Origin: Spiribacter halobius
GTDB lineage: Bacteria; Pseudomonadota; Gammaproteobacteria; Nitrococcales; Nitrococcaceae
Direction of reading: 5' to 3'
DNA: 64,000 bases
NCBI RefSeq assembly: GCF_020883455.1
Contig: NZ_CP086615.1
Span: forward strand, 2,666,001-2,730,000
This document shows, piece after piece, positions 34,856 through 42,499 of this stretch. Both the position numbers and the translations under genes were made by a program. Below the pieces are notes generated by a model. The model had not been told where the DNA came from. It did no database searches and was given only the letters and a program-made list of their open reading frames with translations. Each line of letters begins with the position of its first letter. Within the stretch, counting starts at the first letter, position 1.

Positions 34856-35914
34856 TTATTCGAGGGGGTCGCCACTCCCGGCGAGGACCGGCGAGGTGGC
34901 GGCGAAGGACGAAGAGGCCTCCCGGGATACCGCCACTGGCATTCCCGAGGCTGCACGCACCGCCTGCCCCAGGCGCTCGTGGTCCACCCGGGCCGATCCG
35001 CGCAGGACCACGCCGGCCAGGGCCTCCACCGCGGTCTGCAGGGCCGGCGGCTGCACCGGGGCCGTCAGCTCCTCGGCCTCCGGCGGCAGGATGGGGTGCG
35101 TCTCGACGAACAGCGTGCCGGCGACCCAGCCGGCCTTCACCGGCTGGTTGACGATGCGCACGGCGGTGTTCACGGGCAGGCGCTCGAACAGGGACTCCAC
35201 GTCTTCCGGGAACATGCGCACGCAGCCGTGGGTGACGCGCATGCCGATGCCGAGCGGGTTGTTGGTTCCGTGGATGAGGTAGGCGCCACCGGGGATGTCC
35301 AGCCGCATCTTGTGGCGGCCGAGTGGGTTCTGCGGCCCGGGCGGCACCGCCTTCGGCAGCTCCCGGCCCTCGGCACGGGCCTCCTCGCGGATGGATTCCG
35401 GCGGATACCAGTAGGGATTCTCCTCCTTGGCGACGATCCGCGTCTCGCCAAGCGGGGTGGTCCAGTCCATGCGGCCCACGCTGATGGGGTAGGTCTCCAC
35501 CGTGCGCCGGCCGTCCTCGTCCGCCGGCGGGTAATAGTAGAGGCGCATCTCCGCCAGGTTGATCACCAGGCCCTCCCGGGGTGCGTCCGGTAGCACGAAG
35601 CGGGTGGGGATCACGATCTCCGTGCCCTCGCCCGGCAGCCAGACGTCCACGTCGGGGTTGGCGCGGCGCATCTCCTCGTAGCCGATACCGTAGCTGCGGC
35701 CGAGGTCGAGCAGCGTATCGGAGCGGTCCGCCTCGATGATGCGGATCTCTCCGATCACGTCCGTATCCGCCGGCGGCAGCGGATACGTGAGCGCCGCCGC
35801 CGCGCCGGCCACCCAAGCCCCCAGCAACAGCACACCGGCGCTGACGTAGCGCAGCACACTGGCTCGCCCGTCACGAGCCACCCCGCATTGCTCACCGACG
35901 CGGGCCATGTTCAT
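34856..35914 (-). CDS. LysM and YkuD L,D-transpeptidase
   Basis: 352 residues from ATG 35914 (AGGGGAG 8 bases upstream). A signal peptide is at about 20-38. A LysM-like segment follows (residues 55-105, LLDLGRSYGIGYEEMRRANP and WLPGEGTEIVIP), then YkuD with PISVGRMDWTTPLGETRIV, IHGTNNPLGIGMRVTHGCVR and M. This is the ErfK/YbiS-type layout. The N-terminal MARVGEQCGVARD is encoded by sequence resembling an end of the dispersed repeat (35884-35905), which may have altered the start. Confidence 0.92.
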   Translation of the reverse strand: MNMARVGEQCGVARDGRASVLRYVSAGVLLLGAWVAGAAAALTYPLPPADTDVIGEIRIIEADRSDTLLDLGRSYGIGYEEMRRANPDVDVWLPGEGTEIVIPTRFVLPDAPREGLVINLAEMRLYYYPPADEDGRRTVETYPISVGRMDWTTPLGETRIVAKEENPYWYPPESIREEARAEGRELPKAVPPGPQNPLGRHKMRLDIPGGAYLIHGTNNPLGIGMRVTHGCVRMFPEDVESLFERLPVNTAVRIVNQPVKAGWVAGTLFVETHPILPPEAEELTAPVQPPALQTAVEALAGVVLRGSARVDHERLGQAVRAASGMPVAVSREASSSFAATSPVLAGSGDPLE

Positions 35915-36085
35915 CCCGATAAGCTCCCCTGCCGCCTGCCTGTGCGGCCTCTGCCCTTGCCAGGGCTGCCGGCCCCGAGGGGCTGTTTGCGCAGCCTGTG
36001 TGGACCGGTATTGTACGGCACACGCTGCACCACACCACCCGCCCGCAGCGCGGCCGGGGCCGGTTCCAGCACGGAGGTGACCCCT

Positions 36086-36382
36086 ATGGACGAGCAGACC
36101 CGCACCGAGCTCGAGGCCGCTGCATTCCGGCGCCTGGTCGAGCACCTGCGCGAGCGCACGGACGTGCAGAACATCGACCTCATGAACCTTGCCGGATTCT
36201 GTCGCAACTGTCTCTCCCGCTGGTACGCGGAGGCCGCCGAAGCCAGGGGCATTCCCATGGACAAGGAGGCCGCCCGGGAGATTGTCTACGGCATGCCCTA
36301 CAGCGAGTGGAAGGCGCGCTACCAGGACGAGGCCAGCGCGGACGCCCAGGCCCGCTTCGCGGAGCGCCCGCCCGAGCGTTAG
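36086..36382 (+). CDS. DUF1244 family protein
   Basis: 98 residues from ATG 36086 with GGAGGTGA 7 bases upstream. Family pattern: EAAAFRRLVEHLRERTDVQN, NIDLMNLAGFCRNCLSRWY, and MDKEAAREIVYGMPYSEWKA. The FCRNCLSRW motif with two cysteines is conserved. Function is unknown. The TAG stop is the first triplet of the dispersed repeat, so the tail (ARFAERPPER) may be native or shortened. Confidence 0.92.
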   Translation: MDEQTRTELEAAAFRRLVEHLRERTDVQNIDLMNLAGFCRNCLSRWYAEAAEARGIPMDKEAAREIVYGMPYSEWKARYQDEASADAQARFAERPPER

Positions 36383-36561
36383 CCCGCATATCTCACCGAT
36401 TCGCGCAGCGAGGGCGTGGAGATGGCGGGCAGAACAAGGCGCGGGAGAGCCCGGGCGCGCAGGCGTACTCGACAGTACGTCGAGCACCCGGGCCGAGCGC
36501 AACGCCGGACTGCCCGCCAGATCCGCGCCCGCAGCCGTGAATCGGTGAGATATGCGGGCTA
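36380..36561. repeat. Dispersed 182-bp inverted repeat, full copy 2
   Basis: It begins TAGCCCGCATATCTCACCGA and ends with GAATCGGTGAGATATGCGGG then CTA. It is the reverse complement of copy 1 (24647-24828) with few differences. It lies exactly between two convergent genes: TAG at its left end stops DUF1244 and CTA at its right end stops the class II amidotransferase. Confidence 0.93.
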
Positions 36562-37407
36562 ACCCACGCGGGCCTCCTGCTCGGCCTCGACCGCCGGCCG
36601 CGTGCTGGCCGGCGCCAGCTCCCGGATCCCCTGCCCCGAGACCGCGCGCGCCACGCCGTCGTCGAACACCACCAGCGAGCCACGCGCGATGGGCGTCCAC
36701 GCCTCATCGGCCGTGAGCGGGCGCGTGGCGATCACGGTCACCACGTCCCGCGGTGTGGTGACCTCGGAGAAGTCGACGCGCAGCTCGGCATCCAGCAGGC
36801 TCGCCTCGCCGAACGGCGCGCATCTCGTCAGCCAGTGCAGGTGCGTGCTGCAGAAGGCGTAGAGCACCCGCCCGTCGCTCATGAGGACATTGCAGCTGCC
36901 GTAGTCGTGCAGCATTCGGGTCAGTCGCGCCACCTCCCGCCAAAGGGTTTCCCGCCGCCGCGGGGGTCGCGGGAAGCGCTCGCGCAGCTGGTCCAGCAGC
37001 CAGCAGAAGGCGTGCTCGCTGTCGGTGGTGCCCACCGGCCGGTAATGGCGCAGTGGCAGGCGCTTCACGCCGCGCAGCTTGCCGTTGTGGGCGAAGGTCC
37101 AGGGTCGGCCCCAGAGCTCGCGCTGAAAGGGATGGGTGTTTTCCAGGGCGACGCGGCCGTGGGTGGCCTTGCGGATGTGGCAGATAACGATGCCGCTCTT
37201 GATCGAGTAGCGCTGCAGCAGCCGGGCGATCTCGGAGTCCGCGCTTGGCACCGGGTCATGGAATACCCGGCAGCCGCGGTCCTCGTAGAAGGCGATCCCC
37301 CAGCCGTCCCGATGCGGTCCGGTGCGCCCGCCGCGCTGCATCAGCCCGGTGAAGCTGAAGCAGATATCCGTGGGCGTGTTGGCGCTCATGCCGAGCAGCT
37401 CGCACAT
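36559..37407 (-). CDS. Class II glutamine amidotransferase (YafJ-like)
   Basis: 282 residues from ATG 37407. Starting MCELLGMS, the nucleophilic Cys2 is in place. Further NTN-hydrolase motifs are HRDGWGIAFY, HIRKATHG, ENTHPFQRE and FAHNG, and SEHAFCWLLD. No synthetase domain is attached, so the acceptor is unknown. The gene is 8 bp downstream of the CoA pyrophosphatase gene, and its stop comes from the repeat. Confidence 0.9.
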   Translation of the reverse strand: MCELLGMSANTPTDICFSFTGLMQRGGRTGPHRDGWGIAFYEDRGCRVFHDPVPSADSEIARLLQRYSIKSGIVICHIRKATHGRVALENTHPFQRELWGRPWTFAHNGKLRGVKRLPLRHYRPVGTTDSEHAFCWLLDQLRERFPRPPRRRETLWREVARLTRMLHDYGSCNVLMSDGRVLYAFCSTHLHWLTRCAPFGEASLLDAELRVDFSEVTTPRDVVTVIATRPLTADEAWTPIARGSLVVFDDGVARAVSGQGIRELAPASTRPAVEAEQEARVG

Positions 37408-37414
37408 GGGCGCC

Positions 37415-38023
37415 CTACTCCCCGTCGCCGGCGGGCGGCCACTCCGCCCCGTGCAGCTGCCGCCCCAGCTCCAGCAGCATGCCGGCAGTGGCCCCCCAGA
37501 TGAAGTATTCCCCGTAGGGCATTGCCCAGAGGCGATATTTGCGGCCCCGCCGGTGGACCACGTGCCGCCGGTGGTTGCGCGTATCGAGGACGAAGTCCAG
37601 CGGTACCTCGAAGATCTCCGCCACCTCTCCGGGCTCGGGACGCAGCGGCGCGGTCGGGTCCACCAGCCCCACCACCGGCTCGACCACGAACCCGGTGCCC
37701 GTGCAATAGGTCGGCAGCCGGCCAAGGAGCTCCACGGACTCCGGCCCGAGGCCGATCTCCTCCTCTGCCTCGCGCAGGGCAGCGGCGACCGGATCCCGGT
37801 CATGCGGCTCGATGCGCCCGCCCGGGAAGCTGATCTGCCCCGCGTGCTCGCGCAGGTGCTCACTGCGCCGGGTCAGGATGAGGTGCAGCCCGCGCGAGCG
37901 CTCTACCAGCGGCACGAGCACCGCCGCCGGGCACAGCCCCTCCCCGGCCGTACCGGCGACCGGCTCGATCGGCTGGGCCAGGAACCGTTGGCGAAACCAG
38001 TGACTGTCGACGTGGGCGCTCAT
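37415..38023 (-). CDS. Nudix hydrolase, CoA pyrophosphatase-like (NudL)
   Basis: 202 residues from ATG 38023. The Nudix box is seen in GGRIEPHDRDPVAAALREA then EEEIGL, preceded by the UPF0035-type lead LILTRRSEHLREHAGQISFP, which marks CoA pyrophosphatases. GREYFIWGATA-like YGEYFIWGATAGML near the C-terminus is also typical. It would hydrolyse CoA to 3',5'-ADP and phosphopantetheine. GGAGG precedes the ATG by 4. Confidence 0.9.
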   Translation of the reverse strand: MSAHVDSHWFRQRFLAQPIEPVAGTAGEGLCPAAVLVPLVERSRGLHLILTRRSEHLREHAGQISFPGGRIEPHDRDPVAAALREAEEEIGLGPESVELLGRLPTYCTGTGFVVEPVVGLVDPTAPLRPEPGEVAEIFEVPLDFVLDTRNHRRHVVHRRGRKYRLWAMPYGEYFIWGATAGMLLELGRQLHGAEWPPAGDGE

Positions 38024-38213
38024 CGGCCTCCACATGCCGCGTGTTCGGCACAGTATATCGAGAGTCCACGATAAGGGTCGGCCCCCTGCGGCACTGAGAC
38101 CTGCCCGTGGTTTTGCCGCCGGAATCGTTTCGCGCCCCAAAAGGGACCAGATGTCACCCTCGGCCGATGTGAGGCACTACGCAAGCGCCACCGTGTACGG
38201 CATAATTCCGGCC

Positions 38214-38825
38214 ATGAGTCCATTCTCCCGAAAAGCGCTGCTGCTGCCGCCTCTGGCGGCAGGCCTCCTCGTCGCGACAGCGCCCGCCCTGGCGCAGGGG
38301 AACGGCTCCTGGAACTCCGCGGTGCGGCCCGGGATGGAGCTCACCACGCACCTCTCCGAGCAGCTCGACATCCGCTTCGGCATCAACCGCTTCAGCGATG
38401 GCACGGGACCGCTCGCCGATGCAGGTGACGACTTCGCCTCCCTCGAGGACGACTTCGCCGCCTCCGCCCTGCTCGACTGGGAGTTCGCGCCCGGTGGCCT
38501 GCGCGTCACCGGCGGTGCCCTGTACGGGGATCTCGGCTGGGGCCACGGCACCCTCGACGGCTGGAGCCGCAGCCAGGACGACCTCGACCGCGACGGCCTC
38601 GAGGACGTGCGCACCTATATCGGCCTCGGCTGGGACGCGGACTTCGGCAACCAGAATCGGCTCGGGCTGCAGCTCGATCTGGGAGTCGCCTTCGAGGGCG
38701 TCCCGGTGGAGGAAGGCAGCGACGGCGAGCTACTCCGGGCGCAGGAAGATGCCCGACTCGGCCAGCGCTTCGAGAGTTTCCGCTACGTGCCGATGTTCTC
38801 GGCCGGCGTGGAATACCGCTTCTAG
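38214..38825 (+). CDS. Probable outer-membrane beta-barrel protein
   Basis: 203 residues. Signal peptide ends at PALAQG. The mature part alternates beta strands (LDIRFGINRF, ASALLDWEFAPGGLRVTGGA, YIGLGWDADF, LGLQLDLGVAFEG) and ends MFSAGVEYRF, with a terminal aromatic Phe, the usual outer-membrane insertion signal. I do not recognise a named family. The TAG stop coincides with the first bases of a degenerate copy of the dispersed repeat. Confidence 0.75.
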   Translation: MSPFSRKALLLPPLAAGLLVATAPALAQGNGSWNSAVRPGMELTTHLSEQLDIRFGINRFSDGTGPLADAGDDFASLEDDFAASALLDWEFAPGGLRVTGGALYGDLGWGHGTLDGWSRSQDDLDRDGLEDVRTYIGLGWDADFGNQNRLGLQLDLGVAFEGVPVEEGSDGELLRAQEDARLGQRFESFRYVPMFSAGVEYRF

Positions 38826-38869
38826 TCACCGATCCGCGCGCGCAGCCGCGGATCGATAAGATCCGAGGC
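38823..38869. repeat. Degenerate copy of dispersed repeat ends
   Basis: TAGTCACCGATCCGCGCGCG to CAGCCGCGGATCGATAAGAT: the two repeat ends appear joined with the interior deleted. The initial TAG is the stop of the upstream gene. Confidence 0.6.
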
Positions 38870-39140
38870 CTAGGGAAGCGCTGATCAATTCCCGCGGGCC
38901 TCTGCGCTCCAGAGCGACGGCCTGGCAAGGCGGCGTTCGCAGTGAATGGCCGTAGCCCTTTACAAGAACGCCAACGCAGTCCAGGCCGCCGCTCTGGAGC
39001 GCCCTTCGGGGCCGCAGGTCGCGCGCGCAGCCGGCGTTGCGCTGCTTGACTGTACCCCGGTACAGCGCTGCGCAGCGCGCCTTGTCTGCACACGCGACCT
39101 GCGGCCAGAGGCCCGCGGGAATTGATCAGCGCTTCCCTAG
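38870..39140. mobile_element. MITE-like 271-bp element with 35-bp perfect terminal inverted repeats
   Basis: The end at 38870-38904 (CTAGGGAAGCGCTGATCAAT and on) is the exact reverse complement of 39106-39140. Inside are nested inverted repeats: GCGCTCCAGAGC near 38905 with its complement near 38990, and GGCCGCAGGTCGCG near 39011 with CGCGACCTGCGGCC near 39092. No coding frame is credible. It fits a non-autonomous miniature transposon able to fold into a cruciform. Confidence 0.88.
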
Positions 39141-39144
39141 CCGT

Positions 39145-40059
39145 TCAGGCCGCTGCCGCGATCAGCTCGCGGACGTGACGGGCCAGCTCACTGGCGTCGA
39201 ACTTCGCGATGAAGGCGTCGGCGCCAACCTTCTCGATCATGTTCTGATTGAACTGCCCCGAGAGCGAGGTGTGCAGCAGCACCCGCAGACGATTCAGGCG
39301 CTCGTCGCCGCGAATTGCCATGGTCAGCGTGTAGCCGTCCATGCGCGGCATCTCGATGTCGGAGATCACCACCGCCGTGCGACCCAGGCGCTCGTCGCTG
39401 GCATCCGCCCACTGGCCGAGCATCTCCAGAGCCTCCTGGCCATTGCGCGCCAGGGTCACCGTCCAGCCTTCCGGCTCCAGGGTCTGGCGCAGCTGGTTGC
39501 GCGCCACCAGAGAGTCGTCCACCACCAGCAGATGATCGTAGGGGCCCTCGGCGCGGCTGCGCGCATCCGCCGCCACGTCGGTCGCCGGCGGCGTGATCTC
39601 GGCGAGCACCTTCTCCACATCCAGGATCTGCACCAGCGCGTCGTCCACCTGGGTCACTGCGGTCAGATAGGCGCGGTTGGCCACCCGCTCCGGCGGCGGC
39701 AGCACGTCCTGCCAGTTGATGTTCACGATGCGGTCCACCGCCTCCACCAGGAAGCCCTGGGTAGTACGGTTGTACTCGGTGACGATCACCGACGCGGCGC
39801 GCTCCGGCGGCAGCGGCCGGCCGGTAGTGGCAAGGGAGAGGTCCACCATCGGGATGGTCTGGCCGCGGACGTGGGCAATGCCGCGCACAGCGCCATGGGC
39901 ATGGGGCATGTGCGTGATGCGCGGCGCCGGAATCACCTCGCGCACCTTGAACACGTTGATCCCGAACCGCTGCCGCCCACCCATCATGAACAGCAGCATC
40001 TCGAAGCGATTCTGGCCCGCGAGATGCGTGCGCTGGTCAACCGTGCTCATGGTCGTCAT
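39145..40059 (-). CDS. cheV: Chemotaxis coupling protein CheV
   Basis: 304 residues from ATG 40059 (MTTMSTVDQRTH). The CheW-like domain spans about 20-165 (RFGINVFKVREVI, HVRGQTIPMVDL). The C-terminal receiver domain (about 180-304) has LLVVDDSLVARN, the phospho-acceptor Asp in VISDIEMPRMDG, a Thr/Ser switch in LLHTSLSG and Lys in IAKFDA. CheV links receptors to CheA and can be phosphorylated. No other chemotaxis gene is in the window. A MITE-like element lies just downstream. Confidence 0.95.
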   Translation of the reverse strand: MTTMSTVDQRTHLAGQNRFEMLLFMMGGRQRFGINVFKVREVIPAPRITHMPHAHGAVRGIAHVRGQTIPMVDLSLATTGRPLPPERAASVIVTEYNRTTQGFLVEAVDRIVNINWQDVLPPPERVANRAYLTAVTQVDDALVQILDVEKVLAEITPPATDVAADARSRAEGPYDHLLVVDDSLVARNQLRQTLEPEGWTVTLARNGQEALEMLGQWADASDERLGRTAVVISDIEMPRMDGYTLTMAIRGDERLNRLRVLLHTSLSGQFNQNMIEKVGADAFIAKFDASELARHVRELIAAAA

Positions 40060-40169
40060 GACTGCCCCGCCCTCCACTAGTTCTGCCCCTTCGGGGTTAT
40101 CGGCGACCGGGGCGAGGCCTTGAGGCGGGCGGCGACGCACCGCCGCCGCCCGGAGCCGCCGTCAGTCCA

Positions 40170-40976
40170 CTACCGGGCGGCGGTCACCCCAGGCTGCTGG
40201 CGCAGCCCGGCGAGGCTGATGCGGTACTCGTCGCGCGCCGGCTCGTAGCCGATCCGGTAGCGCGTCGGGTAGTACCCGGCCTCGGTGAAGGCCGCGGGCT
40301 GGGGCACCGGCAGGGTGACGTCGCCCCGCTCGCGCAGGAAGTCCAGGCTCACCATCGGCTCCAGGAAGACCTGACGGCCGCCGTAATAGCCATAGATGAA
40401 CGCGTGCCGGAACGGCTCGCCGCGGAACTCCGGACCGGAGGGGTCAAGGCCGTGCAGCCCCATCCGCTCCACGGCGCCATCCGGAGGAATCACGAAGCCC
40501 GCCGGCACCAGCTCGGGCGCCGGCGCGGCGTGGGCATGGGCGCGGTGCGCCTCGGCAAACGTCAGCCCGTCACGCTCGGCCTCGTCGACCAGATAGAAGT
40601 GCACATCGAAGTGGGCCACCGAGTAGATGCCATCGGGCATGTGCCCCTGGGGCATCCAGTCCAGGCCCACATGCGTGTACCCCGTCTGCGGCCCCGAGTC
40701 GGGCATCGGCAGCACATACTCGTGGAGCCGCTGGTGATCGTGGCCGGTGGGCAGCCCCTCGAGGCTGTCCCCGCTCAACACCACCGATACGGACGTGGGC
40801 TGCCCCGCGGCGTCCGCCGCCACCACCACCCGCCCCGTACCGTTGCCGATCGCCACCGGCGCTCCGGCATGGATCGTCTGCGCCACGGCATCTCCGGCCG
40901 GTAGGCTCAAGAGCAGACTGCCGGCCAGAACGGCGGCCGCCACGCCACCGCGAAGGGAAAAGGATTCGGCCCCCAT
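40170..40976 (-). CDS. Secreted DUF5602/TTHB210-like protein
   Basis: 268 residues from ATG 40976 (AAGGAGCG 6 bases upstream). The signal peptide ends at DAVAQ. The mature protein reads IHAGAPVAIGNGTGRVVV, LPTGHDHQRLHEYVLPMP, THVGLDWMPQGHMPDGIYSV and AHFDVHFYLV, then HAFIYGYYGGRQVFLEPMVS. This is the pattern I associate with DUF5602. Many conserved His residues suggest metal binding (inference). The biochemical role is unknown. Confidence 0.78.
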   Translation of the reverse strand: MGAESFSLRGGVAAAVLAGSLLLSLPAGDAVAQTIHAGAPVAIGNGTGRVVVAADAAGQPTSVSVVLSGDSLEGLPTGHDHQRLHEYVLPMPDSGPQTGYTHVGLDWMPQGHMPDGIYSVAHFDVHFYLVDEAERDGLTFAEAHRAHAHAAPAPELVPAGFVIPPDGAVERMGLHGLDPSGPEFRGEPFRHAFIYGYYGGRQVFLEPMVSLDFLRERGDVTLPVPQPAAFTEAGYYPTRYRIGYEPARDEYRISLAGLRQQPGVTAAR

Positions 40977-41000
40977 TACACGCTCCTTCGCTGCACGCAT

Positions 41001-41299
41001 GCAGCAAGGCCTGCAACTCTGGACGACGCGCACGCGCGCAGGCGAGACGCGGGCGGGCCGACCGCGCCCGGCACGTTGAGAAGGCGAAAGGGGGTGGCCT
41101 GGGGAGCCGCCGAAACCGGCGCGCCTTGCGCACAGCCCCGCACTCGACGGCGACGTCGCGGGCCGCAGCGCGGAAGAGATTACGCCTTTTCCGGCGGCTG
41201 GCAAGTGACCCCGGTGTCGGCGAGGGCAGGCGTGAGGCCGTTCGCGCACCGGGCGCGGTTCTTGACTCTCCGTCCGCACGGGGCCACGGTCGGAAGTGC
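41001..41299. other. Divergent intergenic region, no gene seen
   Basis: About 300 bases between two divergently transcribed secreted-protein genes. It is as GC-rich as coding DNA, but the frames I can read through it look like shadow translations (arginine-rich, no recognisable motif). It should hold both promoters. I see no convincing -35/-10 pair. Confidence 0.5.
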
Positions 41300-42499
41300 A
41301 TGTCGATTCGACGCTTGCGATCCCTCCCGGGTCCGCCGGGACGTACCGGCTCCCCGCGCAAGGCCCTGCCGGCAATGGCGCTGCTGGCGCTGCTGCTCTG
41401 TGCGCCGCCAGTGGCCGGCGACAGCCGCCTGGAGACGCAGGCGTTCGGCAATCTGCACGACTCAAGACTGGACCGCCACTTCCCGCTGCTCTCCGAGCTC
41501 ATGGTCGGCGGGCATGTGCTGCCCGGCCTGCACCGGAATTTCGTGCCCCAGGGGGTGGACTACCTGGCGGGGCACGAGGGCGAGGCGGTGCTGTCCGGCT
41601 ACTTCTGCAAGCGGTTCACGGCCAGGTACCGTGGACCGTTCCGCCGTTGCGTCCTGAAGCGTTCCGCGCTGTATCTGTTCGACCTCGAATCCGGCCGGGC
41701 GCAACGCCTGGCCCTGCTCGAGGAGCCGGACGGCACGCCGATGCGCCGCCACGCCGGTGGCGTCGCGGAACTGTACGAGCGGTTGTGGCTGCCGGATAAC
41801 TTCGTCGTGTTCCGCTTCAGCCTCGAGGCGTTGCGCACCGCCGACGAGCCGGTCATAACCCTGCGCCCGGAGAACGAGCGAGCGATCGGGGTGGATGCCA
41901 GCGGCGACTTCATCACCGCGCACGAAGGCACCCTGTGGATAGGCAACTTCCAGCGCGGCCGCCGGGGCAATCCCCTGCCCGCCCACTACCAGGCGCCGGA
42001 CGCGGAGACGCGCGGCTGGACGGCGGGCTACCGCATCGACCAGGACACCCTGCGCCCCGTGAGCCAGGCGCGCTATCGCGTCAATTTCGCCGGCGTGGCG
42101 TTCGAGGTGTACCGACCCGATGCCGCCCTGCACCATCGCAACAAGGTCCAGGGCATGACCTTCCTGGACGACACGCGGGTCGTGCTGAGCACGTCCTTCG
42201 GTCCGCGCCGCGGCGCCCTGGCCTTCCATCGGCTTGCCGCCGCGCCGATCGGCGATAGTGCCGAGGGCGCGGCGGTGACCCTGCCGGATGGCTCCACCCT
42301 GCCTGTCCAGTCACTCACCCGGGCGACACGCGCTTCCGTCATCTCGACACCGCCGGGCGCCGAAGGGGTGAGCTGGGACGGGCAACGGCTGGCGGTGCCC
42401 TTCGAGGGTGGCGCCATGCCCTATCGCCAGCGGTGGCGGTGGCGCGAGGACCGCCTGCTGCTGCTGACACCGCCACCAGACCCCAGGGTCGATGGCTGA
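41300..42499 (+). CDS. Secreted protein of unknown function, possibly beta-propeller
   Basis: 399 residues from ATG 41300. A basic lead and hydrophobic signal (MALLALLLCAPPVAGDS) precede a beta-rich mature region with repeated short blocks: DYLAGHEGEAVLSGYF, ALYLFDLESGRAQRLALLEE, DASGDFITAHEGTLWIGNF, GMTFLDDTRVVLSTSFG and GVSWDGQRLAVPFEGG. These resemble propeller blades or a phytase-like esterase fold, but I cannot assign a family. It overlaps the flippase gene by 8 bases, so a role in polysaccharide assembly or modification is plausible. Confidence 0.72.
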   Translation: MSIRRLRSLPGPPGRTGSPRKALPAMALLALLLCAPPVAGDSRLETQAFGNLHDSRLDRHFPLLSELMVGGHVLPGLHRNFVPQGVDYLAGHEGEAVLSGYFCKRFTARYRGPFRRCVLKRSALYLFDLESGRAQRLALLEEPDGTPMRRHAGGVAELYERLWLPDNFVVFRFSLEALRTADEPVITLRPENERAIGVDASGDFITAHEGTLWIGNFQRGRRGNPLPAHYQAPDAETRGWTAGYRIDQDTLRPVSQARYRVNFAGVAFEVYRPDAALHHRNKVQGMTFLDDTRVVLSTSFGPRRGALAFHRLAAAPIGDSAEGAAVTLPDGSTLPVQSLTRATRASVISTPPGAEGVSWDGQRLAVPFEGGAMPYRQRWRWREDRLLLLTPPPDPRVDG

